DNA of 47,346 nucleotides, taken from the NCBI GenBank assembly GCA_030765405.1, contig JAVCCP010000018.1, positions 1 through 47,346 of the forward strand, in the 5' to 3' direction. The notes beneath the pieces are model-generated. The model had not been told where the DNA came from. It did not search any database and saw only the letters and a list, made by a program, of their open reading frames with translations. Positions 7,346 to 15,284 of this stretch are shown here, piece after piece (position 1 is the first letter of the stretch; every line of letters begins with the position of its first letter). The stretch comes from Candidatus Ancaeobacter aquaticus. Its GTDB lineage: Bacteria; Auribacterota; Ancaeobacteria; Ancaeobacterales; Ancaeobacteraceae. The position numbers were made by a program, and so were the translations under genes.

Positions 7346-8671
7346 ATGAAAAATGTAAAATTGGAAAATGCAAAAAAAATCGTTAACACCTTACGCAAAA
7401 AAGGGTATGAAGCCTATTTTGTTGGAGGATGTGTGCGCGATCGCGTTATGAAAAAGGTGCCCAAAGACTATGATATTGCGACAGACGCAACCGCACGTGA
7501 CGTAATGAAGTTGTTTCGCAAAACGATACCTGTTGGCGTGCAGTTTGGTGTTGTCGTTGTTGTAAAGGGTAAGATCCAGTACGAAGTTGCGACATTTAGA
7601 AAAGACGGTGAGTATATTGATGGAAGAAGACCGGTAAAAGTACATTTTTCTAACGCTAAAGAAGATGTTCTGAGGCGAGATTTTACCATTAACGGTCTTT
7701 TATATGATCCCGCCAAGAGGAAGACACTCGATTATGTTGGTGGTGTTAAGGATATTGAAAAGAAAGTGTTGCGGTGTATTGGTGACGCTGAAAAACGTTT
7801 TAAAGAAGATAAACTCCGTATGTTAAGAGCCGTGCGTTTCAGTGCGCGCTTTGGGTATATAATCGAAAAGAAAACGTTTGCGGCAATAAAGAAACATGCC
7901 TCGAAAATACATGAAGTTAGCACTGAAAGAATACGCGATGAACTCTCGAAGATATTTACCGATAAAAATGCTGCGCAAGGCATGGATCTTTTAGTAAAAA
8001 GTGGACTCATGAAAGAAGTTTTGCCGGAAGTATGCAAAATGCAAGGAGTCGCTCAGCCACCGAATTTTCATCCCGAGGGAGATGTATACGTACATACACG
8101 GCTGATGTTTGAATTAGGAAAAAAAATGTCCGCTACCCTTGCGTTTGCGGTGCTCTTGCATGATGTGGGTAAGCCAGACACTTATCGAGTCGCTGAAAGG
8201 ATACGGTTTGACGGGCATACATGGGTTGGGGCACGCATGGCAGGCGTTATAATGAAACGCCTGAAGTTTCCTAATGATATACGCAAAGCGGTTGAAATCG
8301 CTATCTTTAACCATCTTAAGTTTATGGATGTTAAAAAGATGCGCGTGAATAAGCTCAAACGTTTTTTAAAAGAACCGACGTTTCCTATGGAGCTTGATCT
8401 GCATCGTCTTGATTGTCTTGCAAGCCATGGAATGCTCGATAACTGGCATTTTTGCAAACGGAAACTAAGAGAGTACAGCCGTACTAAAGAAGCCTTAAGA
8501 CCAAAGCCGCTTGTTAATGGGAATGATCTTATCAAGCTTGGGTATGTTCCTAGTCCGAGGTTTAAAGAAATTCTTACTTTTGTAGAAGATGGTCAGCTCG
8601 AAAATACTATCAAAACAAAAAGACACGCCCTATCTTTGATAAAAAAACATTACCCGATAGAAAATAAATAA
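7346..8671 (+). CDS. CCA tRNA nucleotidyltransferase / poly(A) polymerase family (class II)
   Basis: The 441-residue protein is a class II tRNA nucleotidyltransferase homologue. The N-terminal catalytic head shows GGCVRD (about 27-32) and the metal-binding carboxylates in KDYDIATDA. RRDFTINGLLYD and the RMLRAVRFSARFGY helix follow. An HD domain with LLHDVGKPDT sits near residues 268-277. Such enzymes add CCA, or part of it, to tRNA 3' ends or poly(A) to RNA. Presence of the HD domain favours a CCA- or A-adding tRNA enzyme, but the nucleotide specificity cannot be decided from the sequence alone. The gene ends 13 bases from the convergent RseB-like gene. Confidence 0.88.
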   Translation: MKNVKLENAKKIVNTLRKKGYEAYFVGGCVRDRVMKKVPKDYDIATDATARDVMKLFRKTIPVGVQFGVVVVVKGKIQYEVATFRKDGEYIDGRRPVKVHFSNAKEDVLRRDFTINGLLYDPAKRKTLDYVGGVKDIEKKVLRCIGDAEKRFKEDKLRMLRAVRFSARFGYIIEKKTFAAIKKHASKIHEVSTERIRDELSKIFTDKNAAQGMDLLVKSGLMKEVLPEVCKMQGVAQPPNFHPEGDVYVHTRLMFELGKKMSATLAFAVLLHDVGKPDTYRVAERIRFDGHTWVGARMAGVIMKRLKFPNDIRKAVEIAIFNHLKFMDVKKMRVNKLKRFLKEPTFPMELDLHRLDCLASHGMLDNWHFCKRKLREYSRTKEALRPKPLVNGNDLIKLGYVPSPRFKEILTFVEDGQLENTIKTKRHALSLIKKHYPIENK

Positions 8672-8673
8672 TA

Positions 8674-8694
8674 GATCCGAAGGATCATTTTTCT
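8674..8694. terminator. Weak terminator between convergent genes
   Basis: GATCC-GAA-GGATC (8674-8686) forms a very short hairpin followed by ATTTTTC on the plus strand. It sits in the 13-base gap between convergent stops and overlaps the end of the RseB-like gene. The stem is only five base pairs, so strength is doubtful. Confidence 0.35.
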
Positions 8695-9728
8695 ACTTTC
8701 TTTAAAGAAGAAAACATCTTTTCCAGTTTGCTCGTCGGGATTTTACCCATAAGCGTTATGTTTGTGGGGCCTTCTTTTTTGTTTAGTATGGTAAGCATCC
8801 CCTTTTTCATGCGATATGTGACGCCATCTTGAGGTTGTTTGCCTTTAAGCTGTTTTAACCATTTCTTGTGATGCCCGGTCATTTTTCCCTGAAAAAGAGA
8901 TATCGTTGAAAGGCCGTTTGAATACAGTACATGTAGAAATTCTTTTTTGTCGCGCTGATAAATTTGTAATTCATCCCGCTCATAACCTCTCGGGATATGT
9001 GTTGGTAAATAGATAGGTACATTGATTCTGCGAGAAGCCTGTTTTAACGTTACGTTTTCTCGTGAAGATTCAGTTATGATTGATTTTGCTCCTTCATCAA
9101 TAGGCACGGTAAATGTATCTTTCTTGAATGTCGGTGCATAGTTTATTTTTGTAAAAGTAAATATTGATAAAGGTTTTGAACGCCCCCATGTTTTATAAAA
9201 CTCGTCTGATCGTAAAGTAAGATAATGTTTTTTATCTATCCACAATTTTCTCCACAGAGGACTGCGTGACTTTGGCGTAACTGAAATAACGTAACAAGGT
9301 CTGCCCGCGACATTTTCTGTTCCAATATATCGCAATGAAAAGTTCTTTAGGAGAAGGTTTAGGTTTCGTATCTGGAAATTCTTGAAGATGCGATGAAACT
9401 TGAAATGTTTTCTATGATGCGGCCTGTCGTCTTTAATGCGCCAGAAATTATCGCCTATTTTTATGCATTCTTTACCGTTCATTTCCGGCGGATCAATAAA
9501 GGTGAAACGTAACTTATCGGGATGCTCACGCAAAATATCGAGTGTTACTGAAAAAGGAAGACCTTTAATATGCTGAGTGACAACCTTTGTCCCGGAATAA
9601 TCCAGCTGTGATTCCTGTGCCATCATTTTTTTTATGACGCTTTGAGGATCAACATCTGTTTTTTGTGCGCACGAGGACACACATACGCATAACCCGATAA
9701 CACTCATACAGACTAGTATTCTTTTCAT
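8685..9728 (-). CDS. RseB/MucB-like periplasmic regulatory lipoprotein
   Basis: The 347-residue protein has a lipoprotein signal ending at the lipobox VSSC (Cys near 20). A LolA/RseB-type fold follows: DPQSVIKKMMAQESQLDYSG, then a segment with the outer-membrane-carrier-like pattern GRPCYVISVTPKS and LWIDKKHYLTLRSD. A second C-terminal domain contains PTHIPRGYERDELQ, which resembles the MucB/RseB C-terminal module. RseB binds the periplasmic part of an anti-sigma factor and protects it from proteolysis until mis-targeted lipoproteins or LPS displace it. Third gene of an operon with an ECF sigma and a zinc anti-sigma factor, 15 bases downstream of the latter. Lipidation distinguishes it from soluble RseB of enterics. 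Confidence 0.8.
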   Translation of the reverse strand: MKRILVCMSVIGLCVCVSSCAQKTDVDPQSVIKKMMAQESQLDYSGTKVVTQHIKGLPFSVTLDILREHPDKLRFTFIDPPEMNGKECIKIGDNFWRIKDDRPHHRKHFKFHRIFKNFQIRNLNLLLKNFSLRYIGTENVAGRPCYVISVTPKSRSPLWRKLWIDKKHYLTLRSDEFYKTWGRSKPLSIFTFTKINYAPTFKKDTFTVPIDEGAKSIITESSRENVTLKQASRRINVPIYLPTHIPRGYERDELQIYQRDKKEFLHVLYSNGLSTISLFQGKMTGHHKKWLKQLKGKQPQDGVTYRMKKGMLTILNKKEGPTNITLMGKIPTSKLEKMFSSLKKVEK

Positions 9729-9743
9729 GATCCTTACCTTCAG

Positions 9744-10235
9744 TTATACACCGTTTTCGGTGGTAATACTTAATGTTTCAAATTCTCCGTGAAATGTTGC
9801 GGAATTGTCCGGAAGATTATGTTCACGGATATAAAATGCTATTTCCTGTGTTGTTCTAAACTGCACATCAATAACGGTATCTTTACTTGCAAGCATGCCG
9901 CGAGATAATAATACGCCAGAGACAATGAGAATAAGTGCACAGGACGCAACCGGGACGGCATATGGTTGGGAGATGGTTTTAAAATGATTCCACAATACAG
10001 CAAGTGACGAGGCTTGCTCTTCCTCCATTATCTTTTCATGTATCGATGTCCACATATCAGGTGTTTCAAGCTTTGGCAGTTCTTTTAAAAGAGCGATATT
10101 TTGCGTAATGTTTTGGTGGTGCTTGGCACATTTTGAACACTCATCGATATGTCTATCAATATCCTGAGAAACTGATTCGGTGAGCGTGCCATCAATATAA
10201 TCATACATTAGTTTTTTTATTTTTCCGCAGCGCAT
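9744..10235 (-). CDS. Zinc-type (ZAS) transmembrane anti-sigma factor
   Basis: This 163-residue protein begins with a zinc anti-sigma domain: H29-x3-C33-x2-C36 in RHIDECSKC, the classic signature. One membrane helix follows at about residues 93-112 (YAVPVASCALILIVSGVLLS), leaving a periplasmic tail of around 50 residues. It should hold the ECF sigma factor encoded just upstream at the membrane and release it after periplasmic proteolysis, with the RseB-like lipoprotein as the likely partner of the tail. GGGAG overlaps the sigma-factor stop codon and sits six bases from this ATG, so the two genes are translationally coupled. Confidence 0.85.
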   Translation of the reverse strand: MRCGKIKKLMYDYIDGTLTESVSQDIDRHIDECSKCAKHHQNITQNIALLKELPKLETPDMWTSIHEKIMEEEQASSLAVLWNHFKTISQPYAVPVASCALILIVSGVLLSRGMLASKDTVIDVQFRTTQEIAFYIREHNLPDNSATFHGEFETLSITTENGV

Positions 10236-10237
10236 AA

Positions 10238-10846
10238 TTATCTCCCAACCTCTGAATCTTTTTCTAGTACTTCTTTAAGTTTTATATGAGCTCTGTTTAA
10301 ACGAGATTTCACTGTTCCTTCAGAACACTTTAATACGGTTGCTATTTCACTATAGGGTAAATCTTCGATATAACGAAGAATTAGTATTGCCCTTAATTTT
10401 GGTGATAGTCTTTGCAGCGCCTCATGCGTGCTTGCGGCATTTTCATCCTGTATGACATTCTCATCTGCACGCTTTACCTGATGTTCTTTATGCAGCTCTT
10501 TAAAATCGTTTGTTGCCTGAAAATCAGGATGATCCATTGATGTAAGAGTGTAACGTTTATATTTACGAACCCTATCAATGCCTGCGTTAACTGAAAGCCG
10601 ATATATCCACGTTGATAAAGATGATCGAAACTCAAACATTTTTATCTTCTTAAAGATATTAATAAAAATGTCCTGTGTAAGATCCATCGCCTCATCGTAA
10701 TTATTAGTGAAGCGAAACGCTGTTGAAAATACTTTAGTTTTAAAATGTTGATATATCATGTGAAACGCCCCCTTATCGCCTTCCTGACACTTTCTGATAG
10801 TTGCTTCATCTATCTGTGGGAGTTCTTCAGAGTGTTCTTCTACCAT
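10238..10846 (-). CDS. ECF RNA polymerase sigma factor (RpoE-like)
   Basis: The 202-residue protein contains the two conserved sigma regions of ECF factors. Region 2 has AMDLTQDIFINIFK and the promoter-reading helix RSSLSTWIYRLSVNAGIDRVRK. Region 4 has the helix-turn-helix LPYSEIATVLKCSEGTVKSR near residues 155-180. A polar linker of about 40 residues joins them, longer than in most ECF sigmas. It heads a sigma/anti-sigma/RseB-like operon, the same order as rpoE-rseA-rseB in proteobacteria, so an envelope-stress role is inferred. A consensus ECF promoter lies 33 bases upstream of the start, pointing to autoregulation. Confidence 0.9.
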   Translation of the reverse strand: MVEEHSEELPQIDEATIRKCQEGDKGAFHMIYQHFKTKVFSTAFRFTNNYDEAMDLTQDIFINIFKKIKMFEFRSSLSTWIYRLSVNAGIDRVRKYKRYTLTSMDHPDFQATNDFKELHKEHQVKRADENVIQDENAASTHEALQRLSPKLRAILILRYIEDLPYSEIATVLKCSEGTVKSRLNRAHIKLKEVLEKDSEVGR

Positions 10847-10878
10847 AATATGATATACCTCCCGCTCTCAATAATTAT

Positions 10879-10903
10879 GACGAGCGGTGTCTGTAAATGT
10901 TCC
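10879..10903 (-). promoter_or_regulatory. ECF sigma (RpoE-type) autoregulatory promoter
   Basis: Reading on the minus strand, GGAAC (10903-10899) is followed after exactly 16 bases by CGTC (10882-10879) and then ATAA. GGAAC plus C/GTC at this spacing is the standard -35/-10 pair for many ECF sigma factors. The initiating base would be near 10872, giving a leader of about 25 bases before the sigma-factor ATG at 10846. Confidence 0.8.
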
Positions 10904-11013
10904 GTAACAAATGGCACAGGAAATGGTTACGATTTTTCCTGTTTATACCCACTACTTTACTACGCAAGCGCTGGGCAAAATGTTCCACTCTCCCAACTAT
11001 TTTTATCTTGATT

Positions 11014-11028
11014 TAAACTAAAAGTTTA
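11014..11028. promoter_or_regulatory. Perfect 15-bp palindrome in front of the GH94 gene; rest of the 313-bp gap
   Basis: The gap 10847-11159 holds the ECF promoter at its left end and this perfect palindrome, TAAACT-AAA-AGTTTA, about 130 bases before the GH94 start. Its size and symmetry fit a dimeric repressor operator, for instance of a sugar-responsive regulator, but no regulator gene is adjacent. Nothing else convincing was seen in the gap. Confidence 0.35.
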
Positions 11029-11159
11029 GTAACATTTATGTTTATTTTAGTTGGTATCAGATATTTATCAAAACAGAGTATACATAAAAAGATATGAGTG
11101 TGAAAGAAAAACAACACTCTTTTTATATCGTAAAACTTTGAAACGGGAAGTATGTCTTT

Positions 11160-14100
11160 GTGAATATATTTTTTAATTCGAAGAATGAGATTGCTCAGCA
11201 TGTCGTGCGCAACCAGACCGGATTAGAATTCGTGTTTTATCGTTCTCATGGAGCTCTGCGCCGTATTGGCTTTAAAGATATAATGGCAAACCTTTATGTA
11301 GGACATCCCCTTGAAGGCAGTATATCAAATCTGTATATCCGCTTGATCGAACGTGATGGTCTTCGTTATGCCCCTTTGATCGGGCCTGAAAGTAAAAGCG
11401 TTTTTAGCATGACTGACACTTCAGTGTCCTGGAAAGGCGAGGTGTTTGGCCTCTCATATGTTCTCCTTTTCACATTAAGTTCTGATAGTGATAGTTGGTT
11501 TTATACTGTTACCGCGACAAATACCACGCAAGATGAAAAACACTGCGATATCGTCTATATCCAGGATAAAGGTCTTACCAATGAAGCTACGGTAAGGATT
11601 AACGAAAACTATACCAGTCAGTATATTGATCAAAAATCGTTTCATGTCGATCATTTTGGATATGTTATTGCCAGTAGACAGAATCACCCGTTTGGTGATA
11701 GGTGTCCATGGATGATTGAAGGGTGCCTTGACGGAGCAAGTGGTTACCTTACAGATGGGGTACAGTTTTATGGCCTCAGTTATAAAAAAGATAATATTCC
11801 GATGGCTTTAGAACAAAGAGACTGGGGAAACGTCGTTTTGCAAGATGAGTTTTCTCTTACTGGTTTAAAAAGCGATATCTATATTTTGGCATCAGGGGAT
11901 ACGTGTACGGCGAGATATTTTGGATATATAAAAGAAAATCATACGAAAGCGACCTGCGAAAAAGATTTGAGTATACTTGATCATGTCGAGTCCTGGTACG
12001 AGAAATCTTTGACTGATCAAAGTGCAGAAGTTGTTGATTGGCGAACACCACAGACATGTTTTTATAACAATATTTCATTTTTTAAAACAAATGCACTTAC
12101 GGATCAAGAGCTCATCGATTACTTCGGCAGTGCGCGGAGTCATGTTGAAACCGCACAGGGTACGTTGTATTCATTTTTTACTGACGCGTCACATGTTGTT
12201 TGCCAGGAAAAAGATCTTATTTCGCCCCGGACTCATGGATATATTATCCGCTCAGGAAAAGAGTTAGCAGGAGATCTTGATGTTCTTTCATTCTCGCATT
12301 TTATTTATGGCGGATTTATTATGCGTCTCTCCGTTGGAAACACATCTTTTGAAGAGTTTATGTCGCATCACCGCGGAATGTTAAATATGTTAAAGTCCAG
12401 CGGTCAGCGTATTTTTATAAAGAATCAAAATGGTTCATACGAAATGCTTGGTCTTCCATCGACATATGAAATGGGTGTTACTCATGCTCGGTGGATATAT
12501 AAGGGCAGCGAGCGCACAATCGAAGTGAAGGTATGGTCTGATAATGATTGTTCTCGGGCATATATGGAGCTGGCCATAGTCAAAGGAGAAAAAGCATCGT
12601 TTCTTGTATCGCATGAACTTGCTCTCGGCGGTACTGAGTTTGATGAAAGGGGTCATATACTCTTTGATTCTGAAAAAGGTTGTGTAACGGTTCAGCCGGA
12701 CGAAAATAGTTTTCTTGGTAAAAGACGTCCCGAATGCACATTTTTTGTGGCATATGAAAAAGATGCAGTGGAGGTGTGCGGCACGGACAATCTCTTAGGT
12801 GATGGCGCTGCCGGGCAGAATTTACCGTATATTGTTTTGAAAACGCAGGAAATTGAACGGTTGCGCGTGGCAATAGGTGGTAGTGCCCGCTCACAAAGTC
12901 AGGCTCAGGAACTTTGCACGCATAGTGATTTTGCTGATCGCTCATATGAGAGCGATATATCCGGAGCGATACATCACTGGAAAAATATTTTACGCAATAT
13001 TCGCATATCTCTTCCTGAGGGAACGGGAAAAGATTGTCGTGATGTTGCTAAGATGAGCGATATTTTGTATTGGTATCTTCATAATGCCAATGTACATTTT
13101 ACCATAGCGTTCGGCCTTGAACAGTTTAAGGGCGGGGCATGGGGAACTCGGGATGTTTTGCAAGGACCTATCGAGGCATTATTACCTCTTAAGCAATACG
13201 CGCCCATACGCGAGATGATTTTAACGGTAATTAAGACACAGTTTATTGAAACAGGTAATTGGCCCCAGTGGTTTATGCTTGGGGCATATAAAGATATACA
13301 ACATCCTGAAAGTCATGGCGACATTATTGTGTGGCCGTTTAAGGCAATAACAGAATATGTCGAAGCAACAAATGATTTTTCTATCCTTGAGGAAAAGATT
13401 CCCTATACCGTGCAGGATGATCCACAAAAAGGATATACTGAACAAAAAGAAACCGTGTATGAACACTTGGCACGAGCTGTCGAGTATATAAAAACTCAAT
13501 GTGTTCCGGGAACACATCTATCTATTTATGACGGTGGTGATTGGGATGATACGCTAAGACCTGCAAATAAAGATTTGCGCGAACGCATGGTGAGCGGGTG
13601 GACAATTTTAATTACTTATCAGTACCTCAAGGCATACAGCGCTATACTTTCGAAAGTTGGCAAATTAGACGAGAGTAAAGAGCTCGATGATTTGGTTGGT
13701 AAGATTAAAGAGGATTATTGTAGGTACGTTATAAAAGATGGTGTTTGCGCAGGTTTTATCTATATCGGTAACGCAGGCGAGGTAGATTATATCATTCACC
13801 CGTCAGATGAAAGAACAAATATGCATTATCGACTCCTCCCGATGATACGAGGAATAATCAGTGAGTTTTTTACCCCCGAAGAAATGGTGCGGTACTATAC
13901 TATTATTAAAGAATACCTTGATTGTCCGGACGGTGCACGTCTTATGGATAAAGCGGTACCCTACAGCGGCGGTCCTAACAGATGGTTCAGGCGCGCTGAG
14001 ATGTGTGCAAATTTCGGGAGAGAAATCGGTCTTATGTACGCACATGCACATATTCGGTATATGGAGGCTCTTGCAAAGATGGGTAAGGCAGAGGAGCTTT

Positions 14101-14618
14101 TTGATTCCACTATGAAGATTATCCCGATTACCATTACTGATAATGTGCAAAATGCCGTTACCCGACAAGCAAACGCATATTTTAGCAGTTCAGACGGTGA
14201 TTTTAAGACACGTTATGAAGTTGATTATGCTTCTTTGCGAGAAGGAACAGTTCCGGTTAAGGGTGGGTGGCGGATATATTCAAGCGGTCCTGGACTCTTT
14301 ATTAACCATATAATAAATAATATTCTTGGGGTAAAATCGTCTTTTGGCGATCTTGTTATTGATCCTGTTATCCCTTCACGGTTTGACGCCCTTCAGTATG
14401 AGTGTGATTATGCTCCGGAGATTAAAGTGCTATATATATTCCGTACGGCAAAGAAGTATAGCTATGGCGTGAGCAGTGTGTGTATTAACGGTAAAAGGGT
14501 TGAAACAGTCCCATTAGTAAACCCGTATCGAATGGGTGGGGTACGTATTCCATTAAATGTAGTTGAAGAATGTTTAGAAAAAGGCAATAATACTGTCGAA
14601 ATCGTTTTATCAACATAG
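11160..14618 (+). CDS. GH94-family glycoside phosphorylase, long form (possibly 1,2-beta-oligoglucan phosphorylase type)
   Basis: The 1152-residue protein is a GH94/GH36-like (alpha/alpha)6-barrel phosphorylase. In its second half it shows the family signatures GAWGTRDVLQGP (about 660-675) and DGGDWDD, where D794 aligns with the general-acid aspartate of cellobiose phosphorylase-type enzymes, followed by MVSGWTILITYQY. GH94 enzymes use inorganic phosphate to cleave beta-glucosides, releasing glucose 1-phosphate. Cellobiose phosphorylases have about 800 residues; at over 1100 residues with an extended N-terminal half, this resembles the 1,2-beta-oligoglucan phosphorylases, but the substrate cannot be fixed here. 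No signal peptide is seen, so it acts in the cytosol. Start is GTG with GGGAAG about ten bases upstream, which is not ideal. Confidence 0.82.
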   Translation: MNIFFNSKNEIAQHVVRNQTGLEFVFYRSHGALRRIGFKDIMANLYVGHPLEGSISNLYIRLIERDGLRYAPLIGPESKSVFSMTDTSVSWKGEVFGLSYVLLFTLSSDSDSWFYTVTATNTTQDEKHCDIVYIQDKGLTNEATVRINENYTSQYIDQKSFHVDHFGYVIASRQNHPFGDRCPWMIEGCLDGASGYLTDGVQFYGLSYKKDNIPMALEQRDWGNVVLQDEFSLTGLKSDIYILASGDTCTARYFGYIKENHTKATCEKDLSILDHVESWYEKSLTDQSAEVVDWRTPQTCFYNNISFFKTNALTDQELIDYFGSARSHVETAQGTLYSFFTDASHVVCQEKDLISPRTHGYIIRSGKELAGDLDVLSFSHFIYGGFIMRLSVGNTSFEEFMSHHRGMLNMLKSSGQRIFIKNQNGSYEMLGLPSTYEMGVTHARWIYKGSERTIEVKVWSDNDCSRAYMELAIVKGEKASFLVSHELALGGTEFDERGHILFDSEKGCVTVQPDENSFLGKRRPECTFFVAYEKDAVEVCGTDNLLGDGAAGQNLPYIVLKTQEIERLRVAIGGSARSQSQAQELCTHSDFADRSYESDISGAIHHWKNILRNIRISLPEGTGKDCRDVAKMSDILYWYLHNANVHFTIAFGLEQFKGGAWGTRDVLQGPIEALLPLKQYAPIREMILTVIKTQFIETGNWPQWFMLGAYKDIQHPESHGDIIVWPFKAITEYVEATNDFSILEEKIPYTVQDDPQKGYTEQKETVYEHLARAVEYIKTQCVPGTHLSIYDGGDWDDTLRPANKDLRERMVSGWTILITYQYLKAYSAILSKVGKLDESKELDDLVGKIKEDYCRYVIKDGVCAGFIYIGNAGEVDYIIHPSDERTNMHYRLLPMIRGIISEFFTPEEMVRYYTIIKEYLDCPDGARLMDKAVPYSGGPNRWFRRAEMCANFGREIGLMYAHAHIRYMEALAKMGKAEELFDSTMKIIPITITDNVQNAVTRQANAYFSSSDGDFKTRYEVDYASLREGTVPVKGGWRIYSSGPGLFINHIINNILGVKSSFGDLVIDPVIPSRFDALQYECDYAPEIKVLYIFRTAKKYSYGVSSVCINGKRVETVPLVNPYRMGGVRIPLNVVEECLEKGNNTVEIVLST

Positions 14619-14682
14619 AGGATTTTCTTCTTTATAAGTAACATAGGAGTTTTTACGCAATAGGTTGTAAATATATTGTATT

Positions 14683-14721
14683 TTGTCTTACAGCTTAAAG
14701 CTTACAGCTTATAGCTTAAAA
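14683..14721 (+). repeat. AGCTTA-rich dispersed repeat, copy A
   Basis: A 39-base block ending at the ribosome site of the cupin gene. It recurs in inverted orientation at 21518-21556, ahead of the BON-domain gene, with only a 3-base difference and a 28-base identical run (14694-14721 here). Internally it contains TTAAAGCTTACAGCTTATAG, built on repeated AGCTTA units. In both copies the repeat ends within about 16 bases of a start codon and points the same way as the gene. Confidence 0.75.
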
Positions 14722-14732
14722 TGGGAGCTTTT

Positions 14733-15273
14733 ATGTATAAAATAGCTATTGAAAAGCCAACACAGGAAAAGCTTGATGCATTAGGCGTGTTTGACTGGGG
14801 TATATGGGAAAAAGAGAAAAGCATCTTTGATTGGTCTTATGATAGTGATGAAACATGCTATATTCTTGAAGGGAAAGCTCGTGTTAAGACTGAATGGGAA
14901 GAAGTAACATTCGAAAAAGGTGATCTTGTAAAGTTTCCGAAAGGACTTTCCTGTACGTGGATAAAGGGGTTGCGAAGTAATGATATGACAAACTTGGCTG
15001 AGCCGATTTTGGAGCGAAACAAGGAACGAAGAGTGCCGCGTATCCCTTGCGATACGCAAGCGATGAGTGACGCAGTTGCAGCCCAAAAGCGGCCAGCCCC
15101 TTCGGGGAGGCACATCTTTGGCCGTCTGTTTCGTTGCTCCTCCTTGACGTACCGCATAGGGTACGCCAGCGTTGTCGCGCCTTGCATACGGCTCAAATAT
15201 GAGCCTCCAAGTTTGACATATCATTACTTCGCAACCCCCGGAACCTATAAAGAAACACTATTTGTTTGAATAA
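14733..15273 (+). pseudogene. DUF861 (EutQ-like) cupin gene interrupted by a MITE-like insert
   Basis: From the ATG at 14733 (GGGAG five bases upstream) the frame encodes a small cupin of the DUF861 type: EKLDALGVFDWGIWEKE, then ETCYILEGKA, then GDLVKFPKGLSCTW. After Lys78 (codon 14964-14966) the sequence enters a 271-bp inverted-repeat element and turns into unrelated residues up to a stop at 15267-15269. Beyond the element, in another frame, PEPIKKHYLFE and a TAA at 15271-15273 complete the expected family C-terminus. Deleting 14967-15237 restores one open frame of about 90 residues, the normal length. The insertion adds 271 bases, so it shifts the frame. The barrel would lack its last strand, so activity is doubtful. 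Confidence 0.85.
14967..15237. mobile_element. 271-bp MITE-like inverted-repeat element inside the cupin gene
   Basis: The ends are inverted copies of each other over about 31 bases with one mismatch: GGGTTGCGAAGTAATGATAT begins the left end (14967) and its complement closes the right end (15237). Similarity continues inward imperfectly, so the whole element can fold as a long hairpin. It also contains smaller hairpins: GCGTATC/GATACGC (15038-15057), CCCC-TTC-GGGG (15097-15107) and GGCTCA/TGAGCC (15190-15205). There is no transposase gene, and no obvious target duplication. GC content is visibly higher than in the host gene. It is probably mobilised in trans, or belongs to a REP-like family. 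Confidence 0.8.
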
Positions 15274-15284
15274 GGGGTAAGTAT

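Noticed and set aside
9744-11159. A TonB/FecI-FecR iron system based on the ECF sigma and the later FecR-domain protein
   Set aside because: The FecR-domain protein is 19 kb away, is a lipoprotein and has no TonB-dependent receptor beside it, while the sigma has its own ZAS anti-sigma.
12580-12945. Minus-strand open frame of 121 codons within the GH94 gene
   Set aside because: It is fully inside a strongly supported gene and has no family resemblance or ribosome site.
15001-15224. Open frames on both strands across the cupin insertion
   Set aside because: They are by-products of the near-symmetrical 271-bp element, which keeps frames open on both strands without coding signals.
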